This document shows positions 1-7,421 of a stretch of DNA of 12,043 nucleotides, piece after piece. Every line of letters starts with the position of its first letter. Position 1 is the stretch's first letter. The stretch comes from Enterovirga sp. (GTDB lineage Bacteria > Pseudomonadota > Alphaproteobacteria > Rhizobiales > Beijerinckiaceae), in assembly GCA_028290385.1 (NCBI GenBank), contig JAQGJZ010000255.1, forward strand, positions 1-12,043, in the 5' to 3' direction. The position numbers and the translations under genes were made by a program. The notes under the pieces were generated by a model. The model searched no databases and was not told the DNA's origin. It was given only the letters and a program-made list of their open reading frames with translations.

Positions 1-1259
1 AGTACGTCTCCCGCGCGAAGTTCCTGTCGGCTCTCGAGAAGGGTCTGGGGTTCTGCGACGTCGTTGTGGGCTGGGACTCGAACGACCAGCTCTACGACAA
101 CGTCTCTTACACGGGCTGGCACACGGCCTATCCGGACGTGCCCGTCCGCATCCTTCCCGACACCTGCCGGACGCTGCCCTTCGAGGGCGACGTCCCGTTC
201 TTCCTGTGCGAACTCGCCGAGAAGGCGGAGGCGATCTGCCCGCGCGGCGTGCTGCGCCGCGTGCTGGCCAAGGCCGACCAGATGGGGTTCGCGGTCTCGG
301 CCGCCTGCGAATACGAGTTCTTCGTCTTCGACGAGACGCCGGATTCGGTGCGGCAGAAGGGCTATCGCGACCTGAAGCCGATCACGCCCGGCTTCTTCGG
401 CTATTCGGTGCTGCGCTCCTCCGTGCACGGCGAGCTGTATCGCGAGCTGCTGTAGACTTGCGAGACCATGGATATGGCCCTGGAGGGGCTGCACACAGAG
501 ACGGGGCCGGGCGTGCTCGAGGCCGCGATCGCGGTCGACGACGCCCTCAGGGCCGCCGACAAGGCCGCGCTGTTCAAGACCTTCGTCAAGGTGCTCGCCC
601 AGCGGCGCGGGCTGATGGCCACCTTCATGGCCAAGTGGTCCAACGACTGGCCGGGCCAGAGCGGCCATATCCACCTGTCGCTCCGGGACAAGGAGAGCGG
701 GAGGCCCGTTTTCCGGGAGGAGGGGGCCGAGCACGGGCTCGGTCGGACGATGCGCCACTTCATCGGCGGCCAGCAGGCGTTGATGCCGGAGCTGCTGGCG
801 ATGGTCGCTTCGACCGTGAATTCCTATTCGCGGCTCATCCCGGGTTTCTGGGCGCCGACCTCGGCGACCTGGGGGATCGAGAACCGCACAACGGCGCTGC
901 GAGCCATCCCAGGTTCAGCCGCGGCGCAGCGGGTCGAGTACCGAATCGCGGCCGCGGACGCGAACCCCTACCTCGCCCTCGCGGCGGCGCTCGCGAGCGG
1001 GCTCTACGGCATCGAGAACGAGATCGAGCCCGACGCGCCGGTCACCGGCAACGCTTATGACCTGAAGGATGGAGGCGGGCGGGACCTGCCGCGCACCCTG
1101 TGGGACGCGGCCCAGCGCCTGAAGGGGTCGGAGGCGGCCGGCGAGCTCTTCGGCCCCGCCTTCGTCGAGCATTTCGCCGCGACCCGCGAGTGGGAGGAGC
1201 GCGAGTTCCGCCGTCACATCACGGATTGGGAGCTGAAGCGCTACTTCGAGATCATCTGA
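1..1259 (+). pseudogene. Glutamine synthetase family protein, 5'-truncated by the window and interrupted by an in-frame TAG
   Basis: The reading frame is open from base 3 to TGA at 1257-1259, except for a single TAG at 453-455. Both halves are clearly one ligase of the glutamine synthetase family (ATP-dependent amide formation between glutamate and ammonia or an amine). The first half holds the EYEFF strand (309-323) with its metal-ligand glutamates. The second half holds the ETGPGVLEAA segment (about 495-530), the GHIHLSL motif (about 664-684) and the RVEYR/ANPYLA region (about 933-975) that bind metal, ATP and glutamate. About 30-40 N-terminal residues probably lie outside the window. The residue expected at the stop is acidic; if it was GAG, one G-to-T change explains the TAG. 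No frameshift follows, so the lesion looks recent, or is a sequencing error. Re-initiation at ATG 468 would give only a C-terminal fragment without the first glutamates. Whether the ancestral substrate was ammonia, a polyamine or methylamine cannot be told from the sequence. Confidence 0.82.
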
Positions 1260-1307
1260 CGCCGGCGGAAGCCGGCGCCAGGGGCTGGACGCGGTCAGCG
1301 CGTCCAG
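1260..1307. terminator. Two adjacent GC hairpins between convergent genes, possible bidirectional terminator
   Basis: The first hairpin is CGCCGGC (1260-1266), loop GGAA, GCCGGCG (1271-1277), a perfect 7-bp stem starting right after the glutamine-synthetase-like stop. The second is CTGGACGCG (1285-1293), loop of 5, CGCGTCCAG (1299-1307), a perfect 9-bp stem whose loop contains the stop codon of the outer-membrane protein gene on the minus strand. Neither is followed by a T-run, so neither is a classical intrinsic terminator. Their position between two converging genes is the main argument for a role in ending or insulating transcription. Confidence 0.35.
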
Positions 1308-2131
1308 TTGAACGAGTAGGAGATGCTGGCGCCGAACGTCCACTGGTCGCGCGAGCCGATCAGCCGCGTGATCGGGCTGCGCCCGGCATCGCCGATCAGG
1401 CGGTTGTAGCCGCCATAGACCGTGGTGCCCCAGGTGTCGTTCCACTGGTAGGAGGCCGCGGCCAGCACGCCGACGCCGGTCACGTCCGCACCAGGCCGAT
1501 AGGCGGCCGGGATCACGACGTTGGCGGCCGCCTCGGCCGGCGTGACGCCGAAATAGCGGCGCACGTAATTGGCGTCGCCGAAGCCGATCCGCGGGCCGAT
1601 CGACAGGGTGAGCCGGTCGATCGGCGCGATGAAGTCGATTCCGGCATTGCCGACGAGGCCCTCGGCGCCATTCAGGGCGTAGCGGAGCTCGGCGCGGGCG
1701 CGGATGAAGCTGACCGGGAAATACTCGACGAAGAAGCCCGGCTCGACGCTCCAGTTGATCTTGCGCAGGCCGACAAGGCGACGGTCGTCGGAATAGTACC
1801 GACCACCCTGCACGCGCACCACGGGGCCGAATCGCAGCTCCGGAATTTCGTCGTAGAGCGAGATGCTGAAGCCGTCGTCCGGCGCGGCGAAGCGCGGCGG
1901 CTCACTTGCGCGGCGGACGTTCAGGGACGGGTAGGCGAGGCCCGTCAGCTTATCGGAGCCGGGGAAGCGGGGCATGAACTGCCCGTTCGCCGTCACCGTG
2001 ACGACATAGGTCTCGGCCTGCGCCGTGATCGGGCTGCGCAGCGTGCGGAAGCTGCCGAGATCGGCCGCCCCGGCTAGGGTGGAGCAAAGTGCCAGAGGCG
2101 CGGCGACCAACGCCGCGGAACGGAACGTCAT
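1295..2131 (-). CDS. MipA/OmpV family outer-membrane beta-barrel protein
   Basis: A 278-residue protein with an N-terminal signal peptide: MTFR, a hydrophobic stretch, then a likely signal peptidase I site after STLAGA, so the mature chain would start near ADLGSF. The rest alternates polar and aromatic residues with many Gly and Tyr, as in a small outer-membrane barrel. Segments such as FPGSDKLTGLAYPSLNVRR, GFSISLYD and the C-terminal WGTTVYGGYNRLIGDA...TFGASISYSF resemble the MipA/OmpV (MltA-interacting) family. The start at 2131 is chosen because the signal peptide begins there and AGGA lies 9 nt upstream; the frame is open to 2236, but the extra residues are not signal-like. MipA-like proteins are linked to murein-hydrolase scaffolding, but the role of most members is unknown. 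The gene lies downstream of the amidinotransferase on the same strand, 146 bp apart, and could be read from that promoter or its own. Confidence 0.72.
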   Translation of the reverse strand: MTFRSAALVAAPLALCSTLAGAADLGSFRTLRSPITAQAETYVVTVTANGQFMPRFPGSDKLTGLAYPSLNVRRASEPPRFAAPDDGFSISLYDEIPELRFGPVVRVQGGRYYSDDRRLVGLRKINWSVEPGFFVEYFPVSFIRARAELRYALNGAEGLVGNAGIDFIAPIDRLTLSIGPRIGFGDANYVRRYFGVTPAEAAANVVIPAAYRPGADVTGVGVLAAASYQWNDTWGTTVYGGYNRLIGDAGRSPITRLIGSRDQWTFGASISYSFNWTR

Positions 2132-2142
2132 CTTCTGCAATC

Positions 2143-2182
2143 CTGAATCGGCGCGATCAAACCGCACCACTTGTCGATTCAG
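2143..2182 (-). promoter_or_regulatory. 8-bp perfect inverted repeat in the leader of the outer-membrane protein gene
   Basis: CTGAATCG (2143-2150) and CGATTCAG (2175-2182) are perfect reverse complements separated by 24 nt. On the minus-strand transcript the repeat lies between the candidate -10 element and the start codon at 2131. Its proximal arm runs into the AGGA ribosome-binding sequence, with the AG included in the stem. It could be an mRNA hairpin that partly hides the ribosome site, or a binding site for a dimeric regulator. Function is inferred only. Confidence 0.35.
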
Positions 2183-2211
2183 AGTTAACGTCCCGTGCCC
2201 CGCGACATCAA
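2183..2211 (-). promoter_or_regulatory. Candidate promoter of the outer-membrane protein gene
   Basis: On the minus strand TTGATG (2206-2211) is followed after 17 nt by TTAACT (2183-2188). The -35 match to TTGACA is good, the -10 match to TATAAT is weak, and the spacing is ideal. It sits about 50 nt upstream of the start codon at 2131. The rest of the 146-bp gap between the two minus-strand genes shows only an imperfect hairpin (GGAGGCAC at 2229-2236 with GTGCCTTCC at 2250-2258) near the end of the amidinotransferase gene. Confidence 0.25.
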
Positions 2212-2277
2212 CGCGACGAAGCCGTGTCGGAGGCACTCCGATGCTCGCTGTGCCTTCCCGACATCAGGCTTGGCCGT

Positions 2278-3450
2278 TCAGGAGTAGTCCTGCAGCGTTC
2301 CGCGGCGCCGAATGTCCAAGGTCGCACAATGGAACGCGCCGCCGAACGGCCCATAGGCCAGGAAGGGAATCGGCAGCGGCTCGAAGCCCCAATCCTTCAG
2401 GGCGCGGATCAGGGTCGGCTGCGAGGCATCCACCACGACCTTCTTCTCGGTTAGCGAGAGGACATTGATGGAGGTCCAGGGCGAGCACATCGAGATCTTG
2501 GCCATGATGCCCGACACCGGATCGGGCCGCGGCGCGACCAGCACGTCCCAGCGCTTCAGCGCGGGCGGCAGGTTGGCGACGTCGCAGTAATCCGGGTTCA
2601 CTAGCACCTTGCCGGGCGCCAGCGGCATGAACGTCGAATCGATGTGCATCGGCTGGGTGCACAGGCTCGGGATCTCGTGGATGCGGTAGGTGTCGCCGAG
2701 GTGGCGCTGAAGCCAGGCAATGCCGAAGCGGTTGGTCACGTTGGAGACCGTGACGAACAGGTCGCGCCCGCAGCGGACGAAATCGGCGGCATCGAAGACC
2801 GGCTCGAACTCGTTGATCGTGTACTCGATCGGTCCGCCCTTGGTCGGCAGCTTGTAATCGTAGCGGTACAGATCGTCGGTCAGCTGGGGGCGCGGAGCCG
2901 AGGTCCAGCGCGCGCCGCCCTGGAAGTATTCCTTGAACAGGGGACGGTAGGCGTCCTGCTCGAAATGGCGCGAGCGCCAGCACATCGGGCTTTCGATGAT
3001 CTCGTCACCGACCACCATGTAGCCGTCACGCGGGCAGGCGATGGTGAAGCCGCGCGAGGACCAGCTCGGCGTCCGGTACTTCTTGGAGAAGTCCATGATC
3101 TCCGGGCGGCGCACCTTCACGCCTTCGCCCTCGAGCAGCGCAATGAAGCCGTCGAGCTCCTTCTGCGCGAGCTTCTTCATCCAGCCCGGATATTTCCAGC
3201 CAGCCGCGAACCGATACAGCCCCATCACCGAGGGCGGCAGGTTGTACGTGACCGTGATGTGGTTGGACGGGATGGTCGCGCCTTCGAGGCGGCCGACGAT
3301 GACCTCCTCCAGCGGATCCCACTCGTTGTAGGACATCACCGTCGCGGAGGACGTTGCAGGCCCCCGCGTCTCTCCGCGAGAGGTGCCGCCTGGCGTCTCC
3401 GTCAGGTCGCGCTCCACCACGTCCGATTGCGAGGTCACCCCGAGATCCAC
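2278..3450 (-). CDS. L-arginine:glycine amidinotransferase (AGAT) family protein; candidate hopanoid aminocyclitol amidinotransferase
   Basis: The family transfers an amidino group from arginine to an amine, leaving ornithine. Similarity to vertebrate AGAT, judged from memory, runs through the whole core: SYNEWDPLEEVIVGR near the N-terminus, VVGDEIIESPMCWRSR, EFEPVFDAADF, QPMHIDSTF and GGAFHCATLDIRRRGTLQ near the end. In the 390-residue form the catalytic triad is Asp220 (first Asp of FDAADF), His269 and Cys375, with the same Asp-to-His spacing as the human enzyme (49). The Asn two residues before the Met-His pair in human AGAT is Gln here, in a loop that contacts the acceptor, so the acceptor need not be glycine. 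I chose GTG at 3450 because GGAGAGAGG lies just upstream. The frame is open to GTG 3513, and the core itself starts only near ATG 3336, so the first residues form a polar tail of uncertain extent. The gene is divergent from hpnL-hpnI-hpnJ-hpnK. The family call is firm; the hopanoid acceptor is inference. Confidence 0.9.
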   Translation of the reverse strand: MDLGVTSQSDVVERDLTETPGGTSRGETRGPATSSATVMSYNEWDPLEEVIVGRLEGATIPSNHITVTYNLPPSVMGLYRFAAGWKYPGWMKKLAQKELDGFIALLEGEGVKVRRPEIMDFSKKYRTPSWSSRGFTIACPRDGYMVVGDEIIESPMCWRSRHFEQDAYRPLFKEYFQGGARWTSAPRPQLTDDLYRYDYKLPTKGGPIEYTINEFEPVFDAADFVRCGRDLFVTVSNVTNRFGIAWLQRHLGDTYRIHEIPSLCTQPMHIDSTFMPLAPGKVLVNPDYCDVANLPPALKRWDVLVAPRPDPVSGIMAKISMCSPWTSINVLSLTEKKVVVDASQPTLIRALKDWGFEPLPIPFLAYGPFGGAFHCATLDIRRRGTLQDYS

Positions 3451-3605
3451 GTCGCCTCTCTCCAGTTGCTGCCCGGTTGTTCCAGCCGGCCGATTTTCAG
3501 CCAATGCGACCACAAACCGGGGGCATCGTTGAACGATTTCGGATAGATGCCGCAGCCTAAAGCACGAGTTTGGTTCGGAAAGCCAGAGCGGGACCCCTGG
3601 GCAAG
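3451..3605. promoter_or_regulatory. Divergent control region between the amidinotransferase and the hpnL operon
   Basis: This 155-bp interval separates the divergent starts at 3450 (-) and 3606 (+) and must hold signals for both genes. I see no convincing -35/-10 pair on either strand. It contains a near-perfect dyad, ATCGTT-G-AACGAT (3525-3537), which could be an operator. If the longer forms of the two proteins are used (GTG 3513 and TTG 3570), the true gap shrinks to 56 bp and the dyad stays inside it. Confidence 0.4.
3455..3463 (-). promoter_or_regulatory. Strong ribosome-binding site deciding the amidinotransferase start
   Basis: The minus strand reads GGAGAGAGG followed by CGAC and then GTG at 3450-3448. 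This is the best Shine-Dalgarno sequence near any start candidate of this gene. GTG 3513 has no comparable sequence upstream, and ATG 3336 would remove most of the tail before the conserved core. Confidence 0.55.
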
Positions 3606-4619
3606 ATGAAGCGCTTGACGATCCTGGCTGCCCTTGCCGGCCTCGTTCTGTTCACCCTCGTGGTGGCGTTTTCCGGCGCCGGCGAGGTCCTGGACGCCGT
3701 GCGGAGCGCCGGCTGGGCGACGCTGATCGTGGTGCTGATCCGGGCGGCCGCGATCGCGGCGGACGGCATCGGCTGGAACCTGCTCTTTCCGCCGGGCCGG
3801 CGGCTCGACACGCATGTCGCGATCCTTCTGCGCTGGGTGCGCGAGGGCATCAATCAGCTCCTCCCGGTCGCGGCGGTCGGCGGCGATTTCATCGGCGCAC
3901 GCCTCGCGACCTTTTGGCGCTGCGAGGGCGCGATGGCCTGGGCGAGCGTGATCGCCGACATCGCCGTTCAGGCCGGGACCCAGCTCCTGTTCGCGGTGCT
4001 CGGGCTCGGGCTTCTGGTCTGGCTCGTCGGTGACAGCGAGATCGTCCACTACCTGGCGGGCGGGCTCGGGCTCGCCGCGCTCGGCATCGTCGGCTTCTTT
4101 CTTCTGCAGCGCCGCGGCGGCGCGAGGCTGTTCCTGGCCATCGGGCAGAAGCTCGCGGCGGGGCGCGAATGGGCGGCGCTGGCCGCGGTGGAGCGTTTTT
4201 ACGAGCGCCTGCGTGAGATCTACGCGAATCCGCGCGGGGTCACGGCCTCGGTCGCCGTGCATTCGGCGGTCTGGATCTTCGGCTCGCTCGAAGTCTGGGT
4301 CGCGTTCCACTTCATGGGCCACCCGATCAGCTTCGCCGAGGCGATCGTGATCGAGAGCCTCAGCCAGGCCGTGCGCGGCGCGGCCTTTGCCATCCCGGGC
4401 GGCCTCGGCGTCCAGGAAGGCGGCTTCGTCGCCATCTGCGCGCTGTTTGGCATCCCGGCGGGCCCCGCGGTGGCGCTGTCGCTGGTGAAGCGCGTCTCCG
4501 ACCTCGCGATCGGGCTGCCGGCGCTTGTCGCCTGGCAATGGATCGAGGGCCGCCGCGCGCTCGGCGGACCATCGTCCGCGCTCGGCGCCGAGGGCGGCCT
4601 GGCGGAGAGCCGCCGGTGA
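3606..4619 (+). CDS. hpnL: Hopanoid biosynthesis-associated membrane protein HpnL
   Basis: A 337-residue polytopic inner-membrane protein of the lysylphosphatidylglycerol-synthase transmembrane-domain/UPF0104 type. It begins with a hydrophobic segment (about residues 4-22), followed by segments near 36-52, 113-142, 148-167, 213-235, 258-283 and 288-310. The family signature PGGLGVQEGG is at residues 264-273. Its place directly before hpnI, with a 4-bp overlap, identifies it as HpnL. Its biochemical role is not established; transport or flipping of a tailored hopanoid or of a sugar donor is a guess. The start at ATG 3606 puts the hydrophobic segment at the very N-terminus; TTG at 3570 in the same frame would add 12 residues. 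It is the first gene of the string hpnL-hpnI-hpnJ-toxin/antitoxin-hpnK. The hydrophilic C-terminal tail (about 315-337) may simply carry the ribosome site of hpnI. Confidence 0.85.
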   Translation: MKRLTILAALAGLVLFTLVVAFSGAGEVLDAVRSAGWATLIVVLIRAAAIAADGIGWNLLFPPGRRLDTHVAILLRWVREGINQLLPVAAVGGDFIGARLATFWRCEGAMAWASVIADIAVQAGTQLLFAVLGLGLLVWLVGDSEIVHYLAGGLGLAALGIVGFFLLQRRGGARLFLAIGQKLAAGREWAALAAVERFYERLREIYANPRGVTASVAVHSAVWIFGSLEVWVAFHFMGHPISFAEAIVIESLSQAVRGAAFAIPGGLGVQEGGFVAICALFGIPAGPAVALSLVKRVSDLAIGLPALVAWQWIEGRRALGGPSSALGAEGGLAESRR

Positions 4620-5761
4620 GCCTCGCCGCCGGCCTCGCGGGGCTGCTGCTGCTGCTGTCCGTTGCGGGTCTCGCCTACTTGGTGATGGCGATCGTCTTCG
4701 TGCGACGGCTCGCGGACCGTCCGACGCCGCCCTCGCCGTCGGCACCGTCCGTCACGATCCTGAAGCCGCTCCACGGGGCCGAACCCGGCCTCGCCGAGAA
4801 CCTCGCGACGTTTCTGCGCCAGGATTATGCCGGGCCGGTGCAGATCGTCTTCGGGGTGCAGAATCCCGGCGATCCCGCCCTCGCAATCGTGCGCGATCTC
4901 GCGCAGGCCTACCCCGAGGCGGATATCGAGCTGGTGGTCGACGGCCGGCTCCATGGGACCAACCGCAAGGTCTCGAACCTCATCAACATGGCCGAACGGG
5001 TCCGGCACGAGGTGATCGTGCTCGCCGACAGTGACATGAGCGTGCGGTCGGACTACCTGCGGCGGCTCGTCGGCGAACTGAGCCGCCCCGGTGTCGGCGC
5101 GGTGACCTGCCCGTATCACGGCCTGCCGCGCGGAACGCTCTGGTCGCGCCTCTCCGCCATGGCGATCGACACCCATTTCCTGCCGAGCGTCGCGGTCGGG
5201 CTCGGGCTCGGGCTCGCCAAGCCCTGCATGGGCTCGACGATCGCGCTTCGCCGAGAAACCCTGGACGCGATCGGGGGCTTCCGTCCGCTGGCCGACGAAC
5301 TCGCCGACGATTACCTGCTCGGCGCCGCCGTTCGGCGTCTCGGGCAGGACGTCGCGGTGGCGCCGTTCACGGTCGGCCACGCCTGCAACGAGAGCTCTTT
5401 CCGCGAGCTCGCCCGGCAGGAGCTGCGCTGGGTGCGCACGATCCGGCAGATCGACCCGGCTGGGCATGCGGGGTCGCTGGTGTCGCATCCGCTGCCCCTG
5501 GCTCTCCTCGCGCTCTGCCTTGCCCCGGGCCTGCCGGCGGCCGCGGCCGCGACGGCAGCCGTCGCCCTTCGGTTTGCCCTATGCCTTGCCGTGAGGCAGG
5601 CCTTCGGCGTAAAGGGACCGGTTTACGGGCTCGCGCCGCTGCGCGACCTGCTTTCCTTCGGCATCTTCGTCGCGAGCTTCTTTGGCCGCGGCGTGAGCTG
5701 GCGAGGGCACAGCTACGACGTGACGTCGACGGGCGTCCTCACCGCCAAGACGAGGCACTGA
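4616..5761 (+). CDS. hpnI: Hopanoid glycosyltransferase HpnI (GlcNAc transfer to bacteriohopanetetrol)
   Basis: A 381-residue ceramide-glucosyltransferase-like (GT21/GT2) enzyme. The HpnI family adds N-acetylglucosamine to the terminal hydroxyl of bacteriohopanetetrol. Residues 4-29 form an N-terminal membrane anchor. The catalytic domain follows: VTILKPLHG (46-54), an Asp at 86 in the nucleotide-sugar site, DSD at 138-140 (the metal-binding DxD), ADD at 230-232 (third Asp region) and QELRW at 268-272 (the QxxRW motif). Further hydrophobic segments occur at the C-terminus, as in ceramide glucosyltransferases. The start is GTG 4616, overlapping the hpnL stop as GTGA, with GGAG at 4604-4607; an ATG at 4538 would add 26 Arg-rich residues that look like out-of-frame hpnL sequence. 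GGGCTC is repeated three times at 5198-5215 and encodes Gly-Leu repeats in a hydrophobic segment. HpnK and HpnJ act on its product. Confidence 0.9.
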   Translation: MSLAAGLAGLLLLLSVAGLAYLVMAIVFVRRLADRPTPPSPSAPSVTILKPLHGAEPGLAENLATFLRQDYAGPVQIVFGVQNPGDPALAIVRDLAQAYPEADIELVVDGRLHGTNRKVSNLINMAERVRHEVIVLADSDMSVRSDYLRRLVGELSRPGVGAVTCPYHGLPRGTLWSRLSAMAIDTHFLPSVAVGLGLGLAKPCMGSTIALRRETLDAIGGFRPLADELADDYLLGAAVRRLGQDVAVAPFTVGHACNESSFRELARQELRWVRTIRQIDPAGHAGSLVSHPLPLALLALCLAPGLPAAAAATAAVALRFALCLAVRQAFGVKGPVYGLAPLRDLLSFGIFVASFFGRGVSWRGHSYDVTSTGVLTAKTRH

Positions 5762-5768
5762 ACGCGAG

Positions 5769-7205
5769 ATGATGCGCACGCTCTTCCTTCAGGCGCCGTC
5801 CTTTGACGGCTTCGACGGTGGCGCCGGCTCGCGCTACCAGGCGCGCCGGGAGATCCAGTCCTACTGGTATCCGACTTGGCTGGCGCAGCCAGCCGCGCTG
5901 GTCGAGAACTCCAAGCTGATCGACGCGCCGCCCCACAAGACGAGCCTTCAGGACGTGCTCGGCCAGGTGCGCGACTACGATCTCGCGATTCTGCACACCT
6001 CCACCCCGTCCTTTGATTCGGACGTGAAGGTGATCGAGGCCATGAAGGCCACGAACCCGAACCTGAAGGTCGGGCTCATCGGCGCCAAGGTCGCGGTTCA
6101 GTCCAACGAGAGCCTGGAAGAGGCCCCGGTGGTCGATTTCGTGGCCCGCAACGAGTTCGACTTCACGGTCAAGGACGTCGCCGACGGCAAGGCGTGGTCC
6201 GACATCAAGGGTCTGTCCTACCGCAACAGCCAGGGCGTCATCGTGCACAACGAGGACCGGGCCGTGATGCACGACATGGACACGCTCCCGTTCGTGACGC
6301 CGGTCTACAAGCGCGACCTCGTCATGGAGAACTACTTCATCGGCTACCTGAAGCACCCCTACATCTCGTTCTACACGGGGCGGGGCTGCAAGAGCCGGTG
6401 CACGTTCTGCCTGTGGCCGCAGACGGTCGGCGGGCACCGCTATCGCACCCGCTCCGTCGGGCACGTCATCGAGGAGGTGAAGTACATCCTCAAGGCGTTC
6501 CCGCAGATGAAGGAGCTGATGTTCGACGACGACACCTTCACGGACGATCTTCCGCGCGCGGAGGCGATCGCGAAGGAGCTCGGCAAGCTCGGCGTCACCT
6601 GGTCGTGCAACGCCAAGGCGAACGTGCCGCGCGACACCCTGAAGGTGCTGAAGGACAACGGCCTTCGCCTGCTGCTCGTCGGTTACGAGAGCGGCAACCA
6701 GCAGATCCTGCACAACATCAAGAAGGGCATGCGGGTCGAGGTCGCCGAGGAGTTCACGAAGAACTGCCACGAGCTCGGCATCAAGATCCACGGCACCTTC
6801 ATCCTCGGCCTGCCAGGCGAGTCGCAGGAGACGATCCGCGAGACGATCAAGTTCGCGACGCGGATCAACCCGCACACTATCCAGGTCTCGCTGGCCGCGC
6901 CTTACCCGGGCACGTTCCTGTACAAGCAGGCGATGGAGAACGGCTGGCTCGACGAGAAGAACGCCGAGCTCATCAACGACAACGGCATCCAGATCGCGCC
7001 GCTGCACTATCCGGGCCTGAGCCACACCGAGATCTTCACCTCGGTCGAGGATTTCTACCGGAAGTTCTACTTCCGCATCCCGAAGATCGCCTCGATCGTC
7101 GGCGAGATGGTGACCGAGCCGGACATGATGAAGCGCCGGCTGCGCGAAGGCGTGGAGTTCTTCCGCTTCCTCAAGGAGCGCCGGGGCGTCGCGCAAGCGG
7201 CGTAG
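5769..7205 (+). CDS. hpnJ: Radical SAM protein HpnJ (cyclitol ether formation)
   Basis: A 478-residue radical SAM enzyme. The [4Fe-4S] motif is Cys207-X3-Cys211-X2-Cys214 in GRGCKSRCTFC. The N-terminal ~170 residues resemble the Rossmann-like domain of B12-binding radical SAM proteins, but I see no DxHxxG cobalamin motif. The barrel contains MFDDDTFTDD, LLVGYESGNQQIL and HGTFILGLPGES, all typical of the superfamily. In the established pathway HpnJ converts the hexose ring of BHT-glucosamine to the five-membered amino-cyclitol of BHT cyclitol ether. It starts 7 bp after hpnI; the start could be either of two adjacent ATGs (5769 or 5772), with only a weak ribosome site. An antitoxin gene follows after 15 bp, so the next hopanoid gene, hpnK, lies 469 bp downstream rather than adjacent. 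Confidence 0.93.
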   Translation: MMRTLFLQAPSFDGFDGGAGSRYQARREIQSYWYPTWLAQPAALVENSKLIDAPPHKTSLQDVLGQVRDYDLAILHTSTPSFDSDVKVIEAMKATNPNLKVGLIGAKVAVQSNESLEEAPVVDFVARNEFDFTVKDVADGKAWSDIKGLSYRNSQGVIVHNEDRAVMHDMDTLPFVTPVYKRDLVMENYFIGYLKHPYISFYTGRGCKSRCTFCLWPQTVGGHRYRTRSVGHVIEEVKYILKAFPQMKELMFDDDTFTDDLPRAEAIAKELGKLGVTWSCNAKANVPRDTLKVLKDNGLRLLLVGYESGNQQILHNIKKGMRVEVAEEFTKNCHELGIKIHGTFILGLPGESQETIRETIKFATRINPHTIQVSLAAPYPGTFLYKQAMENGWLDEKNAELINDNGIQIAPLHYPGLSHTEIFTSVEDFYRKFYFRIPKIASIVGEMVTEPDMMKRRLREGVEFFRFLKERRGVAQAA

Positions 7206-7220
7206 ATCCAGGGACTGGCT

Positions 7221-7421
7221 GTGGCCAACGTCGCAGAGATCGAGAAGGCGGTCGCCGAGCTCCCTCCGCAGGAGCTCGCCGAATTTCGGGCTTGGTTCGA
7301 GCGCTTCGAGGCTGAACGTTTCGATCGTCGAATCGAGCAGGACGGCTCGGCTGGCCGGCTCGACCGGCTCGCTGACGAAGCATTGGTCGAGGCCCGGTCC
7401 GGTCGCGCTCGCGAGCTGTGA
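7221..7421 (+). CDS. Small antitoxin-like protein, partner of the following ParE/RelE-type toxin
   Basis: A 66-residue acidic, helical protein. An opening VAEIEKAVAELPPQELAEFRAW helix pair is followed by a segment rich in Asp, Arg and Leu (RLDRLADEALVEAR). This pattern matches short antitoxins encoded just before RelE/ParE-like toxins in Proteobacteria. It would bind and neutralise the toxin. No DNA-binding ribbon or helix-turn-helix is obvious, so autoregulation is doubtful. It starts with GTG, preceded by AGGGA about 6 nt upstream, and its TGA overlaps the GTG of the toxin gene (GTGA at 7418-7421), the translational coupling usual for such pairs. It sits in the same direction as, and only 15 bp after, hpnJ. 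Confidence 0.7.
   Translation: MANVAEIEKAVAELPPQELAEFRAWFERFEAERFDRRIEQDGSAGRLDRLADEALVEARSGRAREL

Noticed and set aside
453..455. TAG as pyrrolysine or another recoded residue
   Set aside because: The TAG replaces an ordinary acidic position in the family, is not near a catalytic site, and no downstream recoding structure stands out. A nonsense mutation or sequence error is simpler.
1100..2077. A 325-codon plus-strand frame across the glutamine-synthetase-like end and the outer-membrane protein gene
   Set aside because: It runs through two better-supported genes in other frames and has low-complexity Arg/Ala/Asp composition.
3570..3605. TTG 3570 as the hpnL start
   Set aside because: The ATG at 3606 places the hydrophobic segment at the N-terminus and the added 12 residues show no family resemblance; it remains a possible alternative.
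3435..4745. A 436-codon minus-strand frame opposite hpnL
   Set aside because: Composition (Arg, Asp, Ala, Glu-rich and repetitive) is that of a mirror frame; it crosses the divergent control region and opposes hpnL and the start of hpnI.
5198..5215. Triple GGGCTC tandem repeat in hpnI as a phase-variable tract
   Set aside because: It is in-frame hexamer repetition encoding Gly-Leu in a hydrophobic segment; changes in copy number would not shift frame, and similar Gly-Leu codon runs occur in hpnL.
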